Numbered from the stretch's first letter, positions 24,093-34,084 are shown. The stretch: 64,000 nt of DNA from Phytohabitans sp036906915 (GCF_036906915.1 NZ_JBAKHX010000004.1:124001-188000), one strand, 5' to 3'. The notes: generated by a model not told the origin, from the letters alone. Numbers and translations are program-made.

Positions 24093-24638
24093 TCACGAAC
24101 CCCAGCGCGCCTTCTCCAGCAGCTCGGCCGCCCGCTCCCGGCCGTCCGGCTCCGGCGAGCGCAGCAACGCGGTCGCCTCGTCGACGGCCTCGGTCAGCGT
24201 CCGCCACTGCGCTTCCCGTTCGCGCACAGCCTCGGACTGGACCTGCAACTGCTGGGTCTTCGTCCACAGGTCGACGAAGACCGAGACCTTCGCCCGCAGC
24301 ACCCACGGGTCGAACGGCTTGGTGAGGTAGTCCACCGCCCCGACCGAGTACCCGCGCAGCGCCAGCTGGGCATCCCGGTCCGCGGCCGTGAGGAAGATGA
24401 TGGGCACGTGCCGGGTGCGTTCCCGCCGCTTGATGTGGCTCGCGGTCTCGAACCCGTCCATGTTGGGCATCTGCGCGTCGAGCAGGATCACCGCGAAGTC
24501 GTCGACGAGCAGCTGCTTCAGCGCCGCCTCGCCGCTCTCCACCGCGACCGCCCGGACCGGCAGACCCTGGAGGATCGCCTCCAGGGCGACCAGGTTGTCT
24601 CGCCGGTCGTCGACCAGCAGGGCCTTGGCAACACCCAA
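24093..24638 (-). CDS. Response regulator, OsaB-like
   Basis: A 181-residue protein with an N-terminal receiver domain: acidic pocket DD at residues 10-11, phosphoacceptor D54 in ILLDAQMPNMDGF, the Thr/Ala switch region FLTA and the conserved lysine in LTKPF. The C-terminal 55 residues are a coiled coil (TKTQQLQVQSEAVREREAQW) without a recognised DNA-binding domain. It follows the hybrid poly-HAMP kinase with no intergenic base, starting at TTG 24638. This pairing matches the OsaA-OsaB osmoadaptation system of Streptomyces coelicolor. Phosphotransfer from the neighbouring kinase is likely; the output is unknown. Confidence 0.88.
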   Translation of the reverse strand: MGVAKALLVDDRRDNLVALEAILQGLPVRAVAVESGEAALKQLLVDDFAVILLDAQMPNMDGFETASHIKRRERTRHVPIIFLTAADRDAQLALRGYSVGAVDYLTKPFDPWVLRAKVSVFVDLWTKTQQLQVQSEAVREREAQWRTLTEAVDEATALLRSPEPDGRERAAELLEKARWGS

Positions 24639-27600
24639 TTAAGACACAACCTCTCGGCCGCCGCCGTTGACCCAGGCGGCCATAAGCTCGATCAACTCGT
24701 CTAGATCGACCGGTTTGGTGATGTAGTCGCTGGCACCGGCACCCAGCGCCGATTCCCGATCGCCCGGCATCGCCTTCGCGGTTAGGAACACCACCGGCAA
24801 GTCGGTGAAGCGATGGTTGCGGCGGATCGCGCGGGTGGTCTCGTAGCCGTCCTGATCGGGCATCATCGCGTCCATCAGCACGATGTCGACCTCCGGATGC
24901 TCTGCTAGCAACCGTACCCCTTCCGCGCCATTGTCCGAGTAGAGCACCGTCATTCCGTGCAGCTCAAGGGCGCTCGTCAGAGCGAATACATTTCGCACGT
25001 CGTCATCGATGATGAGCACTGTGGCGCCGTCGAGCTGGCGCGCCGCTGGAGAGGTCGGACGGTCGCCGTCGGGCGCCGTCCGTAGCAGCGGCAGGTCGCC
25101 CAGCGCCGGCAGTTGGGGCAGGTCCGACAGGTCGGTGAGGGGACGGGTCGCCGGCCCCGGTGGCAGCATCACGGGTACCGCCTCCGGCGCGATCACCTCG
25201 GGCAGCAGCAGCGTGAACGTCGAGCCCCGTCCCGGTGCCGACGACACTATGATCGTGCCGCCGAGCAGCCGGGCGAGGTCGCGGCTGATCGACAGGCCGA
25301 GACCGGTGCCGCCGTACCGCCGGCTGGTCGTGCCGTCAGCCTGCTGGAACGCCTCGAAGATGATGTCGAGCTTGTCGTCGGAGATGCCGATACCGGTGTC
25401 GGTCACCGCGAACGCGACCACCGATCGGGCGCTGGCCAGGGCCGGCACGTCGGCGTAGCCGTCACCCAGCTCGGCGCGCTCGATGCTCAGCCGCACCGAG
25501 CCCGAGTCGGTGAACTTCACCGCGTTCGCCAGCATGTTGCGGATGATCTGCTGAAGCCGTTGCGCGTCGGTGATCACCACCTCTGGCAGCCCCGGCGCGA
25601 TCGTGACGTTGAAGTCGAGCTTCTTCTCCTCCGCCTGCGGCGCGAACGCCTGCTCGACGTACGCCCGCACCTCGGCGAGCCGCACCTCGACCGGCTCTAC
25701 GTCCATGCGGCCCGCCTCGATCTTGGACACGTCGAGGATGTCGTCGATCAGGGCCAGCAGGTCGGAGCCGGCACTGTGGATCGTGCGCGCGAACTCGACC
25801 TGCTTCGGCGTCAGGTTCTGGTCGGAGTTGTCGGCGAGCAGCCGGGCCAGCAGCAGCAGCGAGTTGAGCGGCGTACGCAGCTCGTGGCTCATGTTGGCCA
25901 GGAACTCCGACTTGTACGCGGACGCCCGCGACAGCTGCTGCGCCTTCTCCTCCAAACCGGCGCGGGCCAGCTCGATCTCGCGGTTCTTGGTCTCGATGTT
26001 GCCCTTCTGCTCGGACAGCAGCTGCGCCTTGTCTTCCAGCTCGGCGTTGGTGCGCTGCAACTCCGCCGACTGTTCCTGCAGCTCGTGTGCCAGCCGCTGG
26101 GACTGGGCCAGCAGTTCCTCGGTGCGCCGGTTGGCCTGGATCGTGTTGAGCGCGATCCCGATCGTGGCCACCAGCCGCTCCAGGAACGTCAGGTGCAGTT
26201 CGGAGAACGCGTTGACCGAGGCGAACTCGATCACGCCGAGCATCTCGCCCTCGAACAGGATCGGCAGCACGACGACGTCCTTGGGCACCGAGCGGAGCAG
26301 CCCGGACCGCAGGGTCAGCGCCCCGGTGGCGTCGGCGCTGACCCGGATGGTCCGGCGCGACACCGCTGCCTGTCCGACCAGCCCTTCGCCCGGCCCGAAG
26401 ACGACCTCGTTGGTGCGCGCCACGTACCCGTAGGACGCGGCGATCCGCAGCCGGGTCACCGCCTCTTCGTTGTCGACCAGGAAGAACGCGCCGAGCTGCG
26501 CCTCGACCAGCGGCGTGACCTCACCCATGATCATGCGGCAGACCTCGCCGAGGTCGCGCTGGCCCTGCAGGAGGCCGCCGATCCGGGCCAGGTTGGAGTC
26601 CAGCCAGCCCTGCTCGGCGTTCTTCCGGGTGGTCTCGCGGAGCGTGACGATCATCTGGTTGATGTTGTCCTTCAGCTCGGCGACCTCGCCCTGTGCCTCC
26701 ACGGTGATCCGCTGCGTCATGTCGCCCTTGGTCACCGAGGTGGAGACCTGCGCGATCGCCCGGAGCTGGGTGGTGAGGGTGGCGGCGAGCTGGTTGACGT
26801 TTTCGGTGAGGTCGCGCCACGTGCCCGACACGCCCTTGACCCGTGCCAGGCCGCCTAGCTTGCCCTCGATGCCGACCTCGCGGCCGACCCGAGTGATCTC
26901 CTCGGCGAACGAGGAGAGCTGGTCGACCATCGTGTTGACGGTCTGCTTCAGCTCCAGGATCTCGCCCTCGGCGTCGACCGTGATCTTGCGCGACAGGTCG
27001 CCCTTGGCCACCGCCGTCGTGACGCTCGCGATGTTTCGCACCTGGCCGGTGAGGTTGGACGCCATGAAGTTCACGTTGTCCGTCAGGTCACGCCACGTGC
27101 CCGCGACCCCACGCACCTGCGCCTGACCACCCAGCTTCCCCTCGGTGCCCACCTCACGAGCCACTCGCGTGACCTCTTCGGCGAACGAGGAGAGCTGGTC
27201 GACCATCGTGTTCATGGTGTTCTTCAGCTCCCAGATCTCACCCTGTGCGTCCACGGTGATCTTCTGGGAGAGGTCGCCACGGGCCACTGCGGTGGAGACC
27301 TGGGCGATGTTTCGCACCTGAGCGGTCAGGTTCGACGCCATGAAGTTCACGTTGTCCGTCAGGTCACGCCACGTACCCGCGACCCCACGCACCTGCGCCT
27401 GACCACCCAGCTTCCCCTCGGTGCCCACCTCACGAGCCACCCGGGTCACCTCGTCGGCGAACGACGAGAGCTGGTCGACCATCGTGTTGACGGTCGACTT
27501 GAGCTCCAGGATCTCGCCGCGCGCGTCCACCGTGATCTTCTGACCCAGGTCGCCCTTGGCCACCGCGGTGGTGACGGACGCGATGTTTCGCACCTGAGCC

Positions 27601-29039
27601 GTGAGGTTCGAGGCCATCGAGTTCACGTTGTCGGTGAGGTCGCGCCACGTGCCCAGTACCCCCTTGACCTGGGCCTGGCCGCCGAGCTTGCCCTCCGTGC
27701 CCACCTCGCGCGCGACGCGCGTGACCTCCTCGGCGAACGAGGAGAGCTGGTCGACCATCGTGTTGACGGTGTTCTTCAGCTCCAGGATCTCGCCCTGAGC
27801 CGCCACCGTGATCTTCTGCGACAGGTCGCCCTTGGCCACCGCCGTCGACACCTGCGCGATGTTTCGCACCTGGGCGGTCAGGTTGCCGGCGAGCTGGTTG
27901 ACGCTCTCGGTCAGGTCTCGCCAGGTGCCGGAGACGCCGCGCACCTGGGCCTGGCCGCCGAGCTTGCCCTCCGTGCCCACCTCGCGCGCCACCCGGGTCA
28001 CCTCCTCGGCGAACGAGGAGAGCTGGTCGACCATCGTGTTCATGGTGTTCTTCAGCTCCAGGATCTCGCCCTGAGCCGCCACCGTGATCTTCTGCGAAAG
28101 GTCGCCCTTGGCCACCGCCGTCGACACCTGCGCGATGTTTCGCACCTGAGCGGTCAGGTTCGACGCCATGGAGTTGACGTTGTCGGTGAGGTCCTTCCAG
28201 ATGCCGGCCACGCCGGGCACCTGGGCCTGACCGCCGAGCTTGCCCTCCGTGCCCACCTCGCGCGCCACCCGGGTCACCTGCTCGGCGAAGGTGCGCAGCG
28301 TGTCGGTGAGCGAGTTGATCGTGTGGGCCAGCTCGGCGACCTCGCCCTTGGCGGAGACCGTGATCTTCTGGGAGAGGTCACCGCGGGCGATCGCGGTGGT
28401 CACCTGCGAGATCGACCGCACCTGGCTGGTCAGGTTCGACGCCATCGTGTTGACCGAGTCGGTCAGGTCGCGCCAGGTGCCCGCCACGCCGCGCACGTCG
28501 GCCTGGCCGCCGAGCGCGCCCTCGGTGCCCACGTCGCGCGCCACCCGGGTCACCTCGTCGGCGAACGAGGAGAGCTGGTCGACCATCGTGTTGACCGTGC
28601 GACCGATGCGCAGGAATTCACCGCGCAGCGGCCGGCCGTCTATCTCCAGCGCCATGTGCTGGGTCAGGTCGCCGTCGGCCACCGCCACGATGACCCGTGA
28701 GATCTCGGTGGTCGGCCGGCCGAGGTCGTCGATGAGGGAGTTGATCGCGCGGGCATGGTCGGCCCACGCGCCGTCGACGCCCTCCTCGTCGAGACGCTCG
28801 GTGAGCCGCCCGTCCCGTCCCACGATCCGGCTGATCTTGCGAACCTCGAGGTTCTGCCGTTCCTGCAGCGACACCACGTCGTTGAACGCGTCCGCCACCT
28901 CACCGGCGACGCCTGCGCGCCGGGGCAGCCGTACCTTCAAATCTCCCCGTCGCACGCGGCGAAGCGCGTCCGCCAGCTCGCTGAGAACGGCGGCCTCGTC
29001 CGATCCCGACCGGGCACTTACCTGTTTCGCCGTGGTCAT
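24639..29039 (-). CDS. Poly-HAMP hybrid sensor histidine kinase, OsaA-like
   Basis: A 1466-residue cytoplasmic hybrid kinase. The N-terminal 740 or so residues are tandem HAMP modules. Nine GDL-type units are visible, the inner ones repeating every 92 residues. A GAF domain follows (about 790-940), then a coiled coil, HisKA with H1052 in MSHELRTPLN, HATPase_c (N-box MLANAVKF, DTGIGI, GGTGLGLSIS) and a C-terminal receiver with D1390 in VLMDAMMPDQDGY. No transmembrane helix is evident, so it senses internal or osmotic cues like OsaA and fungal group III kinases. Starts at ATG 29048 and 29051 are also possible; none has a good ribosome site. The response regulator gene follows immediately and the phosphatase gene is divergent. 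Confidence 0.92.
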   Translation of the reverse strand: MTTAKQVSARSGSDEAAVLSELADALRRVRRGDLKVRLPRRAGVAGEVADAFNDVVSLQERQNLEVRKISRIVGRDGRLTERLDEEGVDGAWADHARAINSLIDDLGRPTTEISRVIVAVADGDLTQHMALEIDGRPLRGEFLRIGRTVNTMVDQLSSFADEVTRVARDVGTEGALGGQADVRGVAGTWRDLTDSVNTMASNLTSQVRSISQVTTAIARGDLSQKITVSAKGEVAELAHTINSLTDTLRTFAEQVTRVAREVGTEGKLGGQAQVPGVAGIWKDLTDNVNSMASNLTAQVRNIAQVSTAVAKGDLSQKITVAAQGEILELKNTMNTMVDQLSSFAEEVTRVAREVGTEGKLGGQAQVRGVSGTWRDLTESVNQLAGNLTAQVRNIAQVSTAVAKGDLSQKITVAAQGEILELKNTVNTMVDQLSSFAEEVTRVAREVGTEGKLGGQAQVKGVLGTWRDLTDNVNSMASNLTAQVRNIASVTTAVAKGDLGQKITVDARGEILELKSTVNTMVDQLSSFADEVTRVAREVGTEGKLGGQAQVRGVAGTWRDLTDNVNFMASNLTAQVRNIAQVSTAVARGDLSQKITVDAQGEIWELKNTMNTMVDQLSSFAEEVTRVAREVGTEGKLGGQAQVRGVAGTWRDLTDNVNFMASNLTGQVRNIASVTTAVAKGDLSRKITVDAEGEILELKQTVNTMVDQLSSFAEEITRVGREVGIEGKLGGLARVKGVSGTWRDLTENVNQLAATLTTQLRAIAQVSTSVTKGDMTQRITVEAQGEVAELKDNINQMIVTLRETTRKNAEQGWLDSNLARIGGLLQGQRDLGEVCRMIMGEVTPLVEAQLGAFFLVDNEEAVTRLRIAASYGYVARTNEVVFGPGEGLVGQAAVSRRTIRVSADATGALTLRSGLLRSVPKDVVVLPILFEGEMLGVIEFASVNAFSELHLTFLERLVATIGIALNTIQANRRTEELLAQSQRLAHELQEQSAELQRTNAELEDKAQLLSEQKGNIETKNREIELARAGLEEKAQQLSRASAYKSEFLANMSHELRTPLNSLLLLARLLADNSDQNLTPKQVEFARTIHSAGSDLLALIDDILDVSKIEAGRMDVEPVEVRLAEVRAYVEQAFAPQAEEKKLDFNVTIAPGLPEVVITDAQRLQQIIRNMLANAVKFTDSGSVRLSIERAELGDGYADVPALASARSVVAFAVTDTGIGISDDKLDIIFEAFQQADGTTSRRYGGTGLGLSISRDLARLLGGTIIVSSAPGRGSTFTLLLPEVIAPEAVPVMLPPGPATRPLTDLSDLPQLPALGDLPLLRTAPDGDRPTSPAARQLDGATVLIIDDDVRNVFALTSALELHGMTVLYSDNGAEGVRLLAEHPEVDIVLMDAMMPDQDGYETTRAIRRNHRFTDLPVVFLTAKAMPGDRESALGAGASDYITKPVDLDELIELMAAWVNGGGREVVS
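26820..28600 (-). repeat. 276-bp tandem repeats coding HAMP units
   Basis: The kinase gene contains tandem 276-bp units. The word ATGTTTCGCA recurs on the plus strand at 27031, 27307, 27583, 27859 and 28135, exactly 276 bp apart, and neighbouring units are nearly identical over about 100 bp (for example around 27060-27165 and 27336-27440). Such identity suggests recent unit duplication or ongoing conversion. Confidence 0.88.
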
Positions 29040-29121
29040 GCGTCTCATCATTGCGCTTTGTCGGTGACAGAAGCGAGCGTCCCGCTTGGATGAACCCGCC
29101 CGGGCGGTAGAGGATGCAAGC

Positions 29122-31176
29122 GTGTCAGGGGAGGTCAGCCGTGAGATCGACAATGCCGCAGACGAGCGTGTGCGGCGGGTACGGCTGCCCGCGGACCGCC
29201 GGACACCGGCCGCCGCACGCGCCGTCGTGCGGTCCGTGCTGACCGATGCACACCTCGATGAGCTGCTAAATGAGGCTCTCCTGCTGACCACCGAGCTGAG
29301 CACGAACGCCGTATTGCACGCCGGCACCGAACTCGACATCGAGGTCGTCGCCGACCCGAACGGGCTAACCGTTACGGTTACCGACTTCGCGAGCAGCCCT
29401 GTCGAGAGGCTGACAGCGCGCCCCCGAAATGATGAGCTGGACATTTCCGAAATATCCGAACGTGGGCGCGGTCTCCTTCTCGTCGACCACTTCGCGAGCA
29501 GGTGGGGTACGACACACCTGCCCACCGGCAAGGGCGTGTGGTTCCGCCTCGACAGCAAAGCGTCCGCGGAGATCCCCGCCGGGTCGCCTCCCGCCGCCGA
29601 GGGAGCGACGGCACCCGCCGGTGCGCCCACCGCCGGCGCCCTCAACACGCTCCTCCAGATCGAGCCCGATGTGCACGGCGACGACCCGCTCGGTGACTTC
29701 GCCAGCCACCTCCTCGTCCAGGTCGCCGAGCTGGTCGGCGCGGCCGGCGGTGCGGTTCGCCTCGACCGAGGCGACGGCGCCGGCACGCAACTGCTCGCCC
29801 GGCACGGCCGGCAGCCCCGTCCCGAGTCCGAGCTGCTCCGGGTACCGCTCGGCGTGCAGCGGCCGTACATCGGTGAGCTGGAGCTCGACGTCGCGCCCTC
29901 CGGGTACGCCACGCCGCTCGCCGCGCTCGTCGCCGAACGGCTCACCCTGCACCTGGAGAACGACCGGCTGCGCCGCGCCGACCTGCGCCGCCAGACCTGG
30001 CTCACGTTTCTCGCCGAGGCCAGCGAGCTGCTGGCACAGTCGCTCGACGTCAACCTCACGCTCGCGCTCATCCCCCAGCTCGTCGTGCCCCGGCTCGGCC
30101 AGTGGTGCGCCGTGCACACCACCGACGAGTGGGGCCGGCTCCAGCTCGCAGCTGCCACCCACGTTGACGAGACCGCGCTTCCCCAGCTGCACGCCACGCT
30201 CGCCGAGACCGGTCCTGACACCGTCGTCGGCCGGCTGCGCGAGGCCCTGCGGGTCGGGTCCGGGGTGCCGCTCGGCGCCCCGACAGAGGGCTTCGCCGTG
30301 CCGCTGGTCGCCCGCAGCCAGCGCCTCGGCACCCTCGCGGTCGGCCGGCACCCGAAGCACCGGCACGACGCCGACGAGATGGCGGTACTCGAAGACGTGG
30401 CCCGCCGGGCGGCGCTGGCCGTCGACAACGCCCGCATCCACGACGAGCGCCGTCGGATCGCGCACACGCTCCAGCAGTCGCTCCTGCCGCCGGCCCTGCC
30501 CACGGTCAAAGGCATCGGGTTCGCGGCGGAGTACGTGCCGACCGGCGACGACGCCGAGGTCGGCGGCGACTTCTACGACGTCATGCCGCTGCCGGACGGC
30601 CGGTGGCTGGCGGTCATCGGCGACGTCTCCGGCAAGGGCGTGCAGGCAGCCACGGTGACCGGCCTGGTGCGAGACGTGATCCGGGTGCTGGTCCGAGACG
30701 GCAAGCCGCTCGCCGAGGCCCTCGTCCGGCTCAACGACACGCTCGTCGAGCGCGGCGGCGGGCGGTACTGCACGCTGGCGCTCGCCGCCATCGGGCAGTC
30801 ACTCGACGGCCAGCTCGACGTCTCGCTGCATCTCGCCGGCCACGACCGGCCGGTCCTGGTACGCGCCGACGGTCGCGCCTCGTTCGTCGGCACCGGTGGC
30901 ACCGCCCTCGGCCTGCTCGACACGATCACCACCCCGTCGATCACCGTGCCCCTGGCCGCCGGTGACACTCTCGTCTTCTACACCGACGGGGTGACCGAGC
31001 GGCGGCGCGGGCGCGAGCTCTTCGGTCCGGACCGGCTGCGCGACACGGCAGGGCCGCTGGCCGGGTACTCCGCCGACGTGGTGGCCGCCCGGCTCCGCTC
31101 GAGCGCGATCGGCTTCTCCGCGGAGCCTCCAAGGGATGACATCGCCATCCTCGTCCTGAAGAACGACCCCGTGTAA
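29122..31176 (+). CDS. HATPase-GAF-SpoIIE phosphatase, OsaC-like
   Basis: A 684-residue multidomain regulator. Residues 30-150 are an RsbW-type anti-sigma HATPase (LLTTELSTNAVLHAG, then SERGRGLLLVDHFA). The middle contains GAF-like segments (about 200-300 and 310-440), and the C-terminal 230 residues a PP2C/SpoIIE phosphatase (GGDFYDV, GDVSGKGVQA, FYTDGVTERR). It therefore combines a switch kinase and its opposing phosphatase. The layout and position next to an osaAB-like pair recall Streptomyces OsaC, which restrains a stress sigma factor after osmotic shock. GTG 29122 is chosen because an AGAGGA site precedes it. The gene is divergent from the kinase with an 82-nt gap that must hold both promoters. 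Confidence 0.9.
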   Translation: MSGEVSREIDNAADERVRRVRLPADRRTPAAARAVVRSVLTDAHLDELLNEALLLTTELSTNAVLHAGTELDIEVVADPNGLTVTVTDFASSPVERLTARPRNDELDISEISERGRGLLLVDHFASRWGTTHLPTGKGVWFRLDSKASAEIPAGSPPAAEGATAPAGAPTAGALNTLLQIEPDVHGDDPLGDFASHLLVQVAELVGAAGGAVRLDRGDGAGTQLLARHGRQPRPESELLRVPLGVQRPYIGELELDVAPSGYATPLAALVAERLTLHLENDRLRRADLRRQTWLTFLAEASELLAQSLDVNLTLALIPQLVVPRLGQWCAVHTTDEWGRLQLAAATHVDETALPQLHATLAETGPDTVVGRLREALRVGSGVPLGAPTEGFAVPLVARSQRLGTLAVGRHPKHRHDADEMAVLEDVARRAALAVDNARIHDERRRIAHTLQQSLLPPALPTVKGIGFAAEYVPTGDDAEVGGDFYDVMPLPDGRWLAVIGDVSGKGVQAATVTGLVRDVIRVLVRDGKPLAEALVRLNDTLVERGGGRYCTLALAAIGQSLDGQLDVSLHLAGHDRPVLVRADGRASFVGTGGTALGLLDTITTPSITVPLAAGDTLVFYTDGVTERRRGRELFGPDRLRDTAGPLAGYSADVVAARLRSSAIGFSAEPPRDDIAILVLKNDPV

Positions 31177-31189
31177 CTAGGATTCTGGC

Positions 31190-32431
31190 GTGCGCGTACT
31201 TCTCATCGGAGGTGGCGGGCGGGAGCATGCGCTCGCGCTCAGCCTCGCCGCCGACCCAGCCGTCGACCAGCTCATCGCCGCTCCGGGCAACCCGGGTATC
31301 GCGGCCGTCGCCCAGCTACGGCAGGTGGCGGCGACCGATCCGGCAGCGGTCGCGGCGCTGGCCGTGGAGACCGGCGCCGACCTGGTGGTGATCGGTCCCG
31401 AGGCGCCGCTCGTCGCGGGGGTCGCCGACGCGGTACGCGCCAAGGGCATCGCCTGCTTCGGCCCTTCGGGGGCGGCCGCCCAGCTCGAAGGCTCGAAGGC
31501 GTTCGCCAAGGACGTCATGGCGGCCGCCGGCGTGCCCACCGCGCGGGCGTACGCATGCGCCGATGCCGAGTCGGCCGCCCGGGCGCTCGACGAGTTCGGC
31601 GCGCCCTACGTGGTCAAGAATGACGGCCTCGCCGCCGGGAAGGGCGTCGTCGTCACCAGCGACCGCGACGCGGCCCTCGCGCACGCGGCGGCCTGCGAGC
31701 GGGTCGTCATCGAGGAGTACCTCGACGGTCCCGAGGTGTCGCTCTTCGTGGTGACCGACGGCGAGGCAGCCGTGCCTCTTCAGCCGGCGCAGGACTTCAA
31801 GCGGGTCGGCGACGGCGACTCCGGCCCCAACACGGGCGGCATGGGCGCGTACGCACCGCTGGACTGGGCACCCGCCGGCCTGGTCGACGAGGTGCTGGCC
31901 AGCACCGTGCACCCGACGCTCGCCGAGATGCGGCGCCGCGGCACGCCGTTCAGCGGACTGCTCTACGTGGGGCTCGCGCTGACCAAGGCCGGTCCGCGGG
32001 TGATCGAGTTCAACGCGCGGTTCGGTGATCCGGAGACGCAGGCGGTCCTCGCGCTGCTGGACATGCCGCTGGCCAGCCTGCTGCACGCGGCGGCGACCGG
32101 CACGCTGGCCGCGCACCCGCCGCTGCGCTGGCGGCCGGGCGCGGCCGTCACGGTCGTGCTGGCGTCCGCCGGATACCCGGCCGCGCCGCGCACCGGCGAC
32201 GTCATCACCGGCGCGGAACGCGCCGGCATCATCCACGCCGGCACCGCGCGCCGGGCCTCCGACGGTGCCCTCGTCTCCGCGGGCGGCAGGGTCGTCTGTG
32301 GCACCGCCACCGGCCTGAACCTTGCCACGGCGCGAACCAGGGCGTACGCGCTGCTCGACGGGGTGAGTCTGGAGGGCGGGCACCGGCGCTCCGACATCGC
32401 GCTGGCGGCTGCCGAGGGACGCCTCGGGTAG
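31190..32431 (+). CDS. purD: Phosphoribosylamine-glycine ligase
   Basis: A complete 413-residue GAR synthetase with an ATP-grasp fold. Marks include VLLIGGGGREHALA at the N-terminus, VIGPEAPLVAGVAD, the glycine-rich loop KNDGLAAGKGVVV, GPNTGGMGAYAP and FNARFGDPETQ. It performs the second step of purine synthesis, joining glycine to phosphoribosylamine. The GTG start lies 13 nt after the phosphatase stop, so co-transcription is possible. It begins a plus-strand series of purine genes that is interrupted by the lipid block and other genes. Confidence 0.96.
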   Translation: MRVLLIGGGGREHALALSLAADPAVDQLIAAPGNPGIAAVAQLRQVAATDPAAVAALAVETGADLVVIGPEAPLVAGVADAVRAKGIACFGPSGAAAQLEGSKAFAKDVMAAAGVPTARAYACADAESAARALDEFGAPYVVKNDGLAAGKGVVVTSDRDAALAHAAACERVVIEEYLDGPEVSLFVVTDGEAAVPLQPAQDFKRVGDGDSGPNTGGMGAYAPLDWAPAGLVDEVLASTVHPTLAEMRRRGTPFSGLLYVGLALTKAGPRVIEFNARFGDPETQAVLALLDMPLASLLHAAATGTLAAHPPLRWRPGAAVTVVLASAGYPAAPRTGDVITGAERAGIIHAGTARRASDGALVSAGGRVVCGTATGLNLATARTRAYALLDGVSLEGGHRRSDIALAAAEGRLG

Positions 32432-32460
32432 GCCACCCTACGAGGCGGCCTCGGTCTGAA

Positions 32461-32483
32461 GCCGCGGCGCCTGGCGGCGCGGC
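32461..32483. terminator. Possible bidirectional hairpin between convergent genes
   Basis: GCCGCG (32461-32466) pairs with CGCGGC (32478-32483) in the 96-nt gap between the convergent purD and acyl-CoA ligase genes. There is no T tract. Confidence 0.3.
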
Positions 32484-32527
32484 CGGTCTGAGCCGCCCTT
32501 GTGACGTTCCCAGGGCCGGCCCGTGGG

Positions 32528-34084
32528 TCAGCGGGGCTGAGGCAGATCCCGGGTTACGACCTTGCCGGTGGCGTTGCGCGGCAGGAACGGCACGAAGTAC
32601 ACGTCGCGCGGCACGCAGAAGCGGGCCCGGTAGCGCTTCACGTACTCGCGCACCGCGTCGGCGTCGAGCGTCTCCCCCTGGTGCAGAGCCACGTACGCCG
32701 CGAGGCGCTGGCCAAACTCGGAGTCGGGCACGCCGATCACCGCCACCTCGCGTACCTGCGGGAGGTCGGCGAGCAGGTTCTCCACTTCGGACGGGAAGAC
32801 GTTCTCGCCGCCGGAGACGATCATGTCGTCGTCGCGCCCGGCCACGAACAGCAGCCCGTCGCCGTTGACGAACCCCAGGTCGCCGGTGGAGATGAGCCCG
32901 TCGAGGGTCTCCCGGCTCGCACCCGACGTGTACCCCTCGAAGATCATCTCGTTGCCGGCAAAGATCCGGCCGACCTGCCCGCGCGGCACCGGCTCGCCCT
33001 TCTCGTCGAGGATCGCGACCTTGGTGCCGTGCGGCGGCTTGCCCGCGGTTTGCGGGGCGATCCTCAGGTTGGCGGGCGTGGCGATCGACACCCACGACGC
33101 CTCGGTCGAGCCGTACAGGTTGTAGAGCACCTCCCCGTACGCGTCCATGAACCGCGTCGAGAGCCCGCCGGGTAGGGCAGAACCGCTGACCGCGACAATC
33201 CGCAGCGGGTTCGGCGCCGGTGGGGGCACCTCCAGCAGCCGCTGCAGCATGACCGGTACGGCGAAAAGAGCCCGGCAGTTGTGGCGGGTGACCGCCGCGA
33301 CCAGGCCTACCGGGTCGAACCTGCGCTCCAGCACCACGGTCGCGCGCAGCGCGAACGCGACCTGAAGGGCGGCGTAGCCCCAGGTGTGGAAGAGCGGCGC
33401 GGCGATCATGATGCGGTCGCGGACATGCAGCGGGATGCGGTGGATGATCGAGACGAGTGGGCCGAAGCCGGCGGGCGTGCGGCGCCGGGCGCCCTTGGGC
33501 ATGCCCGTGGTGCCAGAGGTCAACACGATCGTGCGGCCGTCGCGCTCGGGCGGCCGCAGCTCGCCCGGCGGCGCGCCAGCGGTCAGCTCCTCGGCGCGGC
33601 TCTCTTCGATCCGCTCCACCTGTGCGGGCACCTCGACGACCCGGTCCGCGAACTCCGCGTCGTGGATGAGCAGGCGCAGCCGCTGTTCCACCGCCACCAC
33701 GCTCAGCTGCGCGCTGGAGAGGCCGGTGTTGATCAGAACCGTGTCGGCGCCCAGCAGCGTGCCGGCGACCATCGCCTCGACCATGCCCGCGTGATTGCGG
33801 CAGAGCAGACCGATCCGGTCGCCGGACCCGATGCCGGCCGCGCCGCGCAGCGACCGGGCCAGCTGTTCGGAGCGGTGCAGCAGCTCGGCGTACGTGACCG
33901 GGCCGCGCCTGGAGTCGATGACGGCGACCCGGCCGGGATCGCGGGCGGCGGCCTGCCGCAGCTCCCCGGCGAGGCTGAAGCCCCACCGCCAGAGCTGTTT
34001 GACCTGGGACGCCACCCGCACCGGGGAACCCGGGGTGAGCAGGCCGCGTCGGGTCAGCGTCGCCACGACGAACGGCGTGATCAT
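32528..34084 (-). CDS. Acyl-CoA synthetase (FadD-type AMP-binding ligase)
   Basis: A 518-residue adenylate-forming enzyme. The P-loop signature is LTSGTTGMPKGA, followed by APLFHTWG, the A5 region LYGSTEAS, STGDLG and the hinge region VAGRDDDMIVSGGENVFPSEVE. The catalytic C-terminal lysine is in RNATGKVVTRDL. It activates a carboxylic acid to its CoA thioester; chain length cannot be told, but very-long-chain or sterol-side-chain acids fit its neighbours. It is the last gene of a minus-strand run with SCP2 and acyl-CoA dehydrogenase. Between it and the dehydrogenase lies one copy of a short covarying repeat. Confidence 0.92.
   Translation of the reverse strand: MITPFVVATLTRRGLLTPGSPVRVASQVKQLWRWGFSLAGELRQAAARDPGRVAVIDSRRGPVTYAELLHRSEQLARSLRGAAGIGSGDRIGLLCRNHAGMVEAMVAGTLLGADTVLINTGLSSAQLSVVAVEQRLRLLIHDAEFADRVVEVPAQVERIEESRAEELTAGAPPGELRPPERDGRTIVLTSGTTGMPKGARRRTPAGFGPLVSIIHRIPLHVRDRIMIAAPLFHTWGYAALQVAFALRATVVLERRFDPVGLVAAVTRHNCRALFAVPVMLQRLLEVPPPAPNPLRIVAVSGSALPGGLSTRFMDAYGEVLYNLYGSTEASWVSIATPANLRIAPQTAGKPPHGTKVAILDEKGEPVPRGQVGRIFAGNEMIFEGYTSGASRETLDGLISTGDLGFVNGDGLLFVAGRDDDMIVSGGENVFPSEVENLLADLPQVREVAVIGVPDSEFGQRLAAYVALHQGETLDADAVREYVKRYRARFCVPRDVYFVPFLPRNATGKVVTRDLPQPR

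Noticed and set aside
26820..28600. CRISPR-like periodic repeat
   Set aside because: The 276-bp period lies in frame within the kinase gene and codes HAMP units; there are no spacers.
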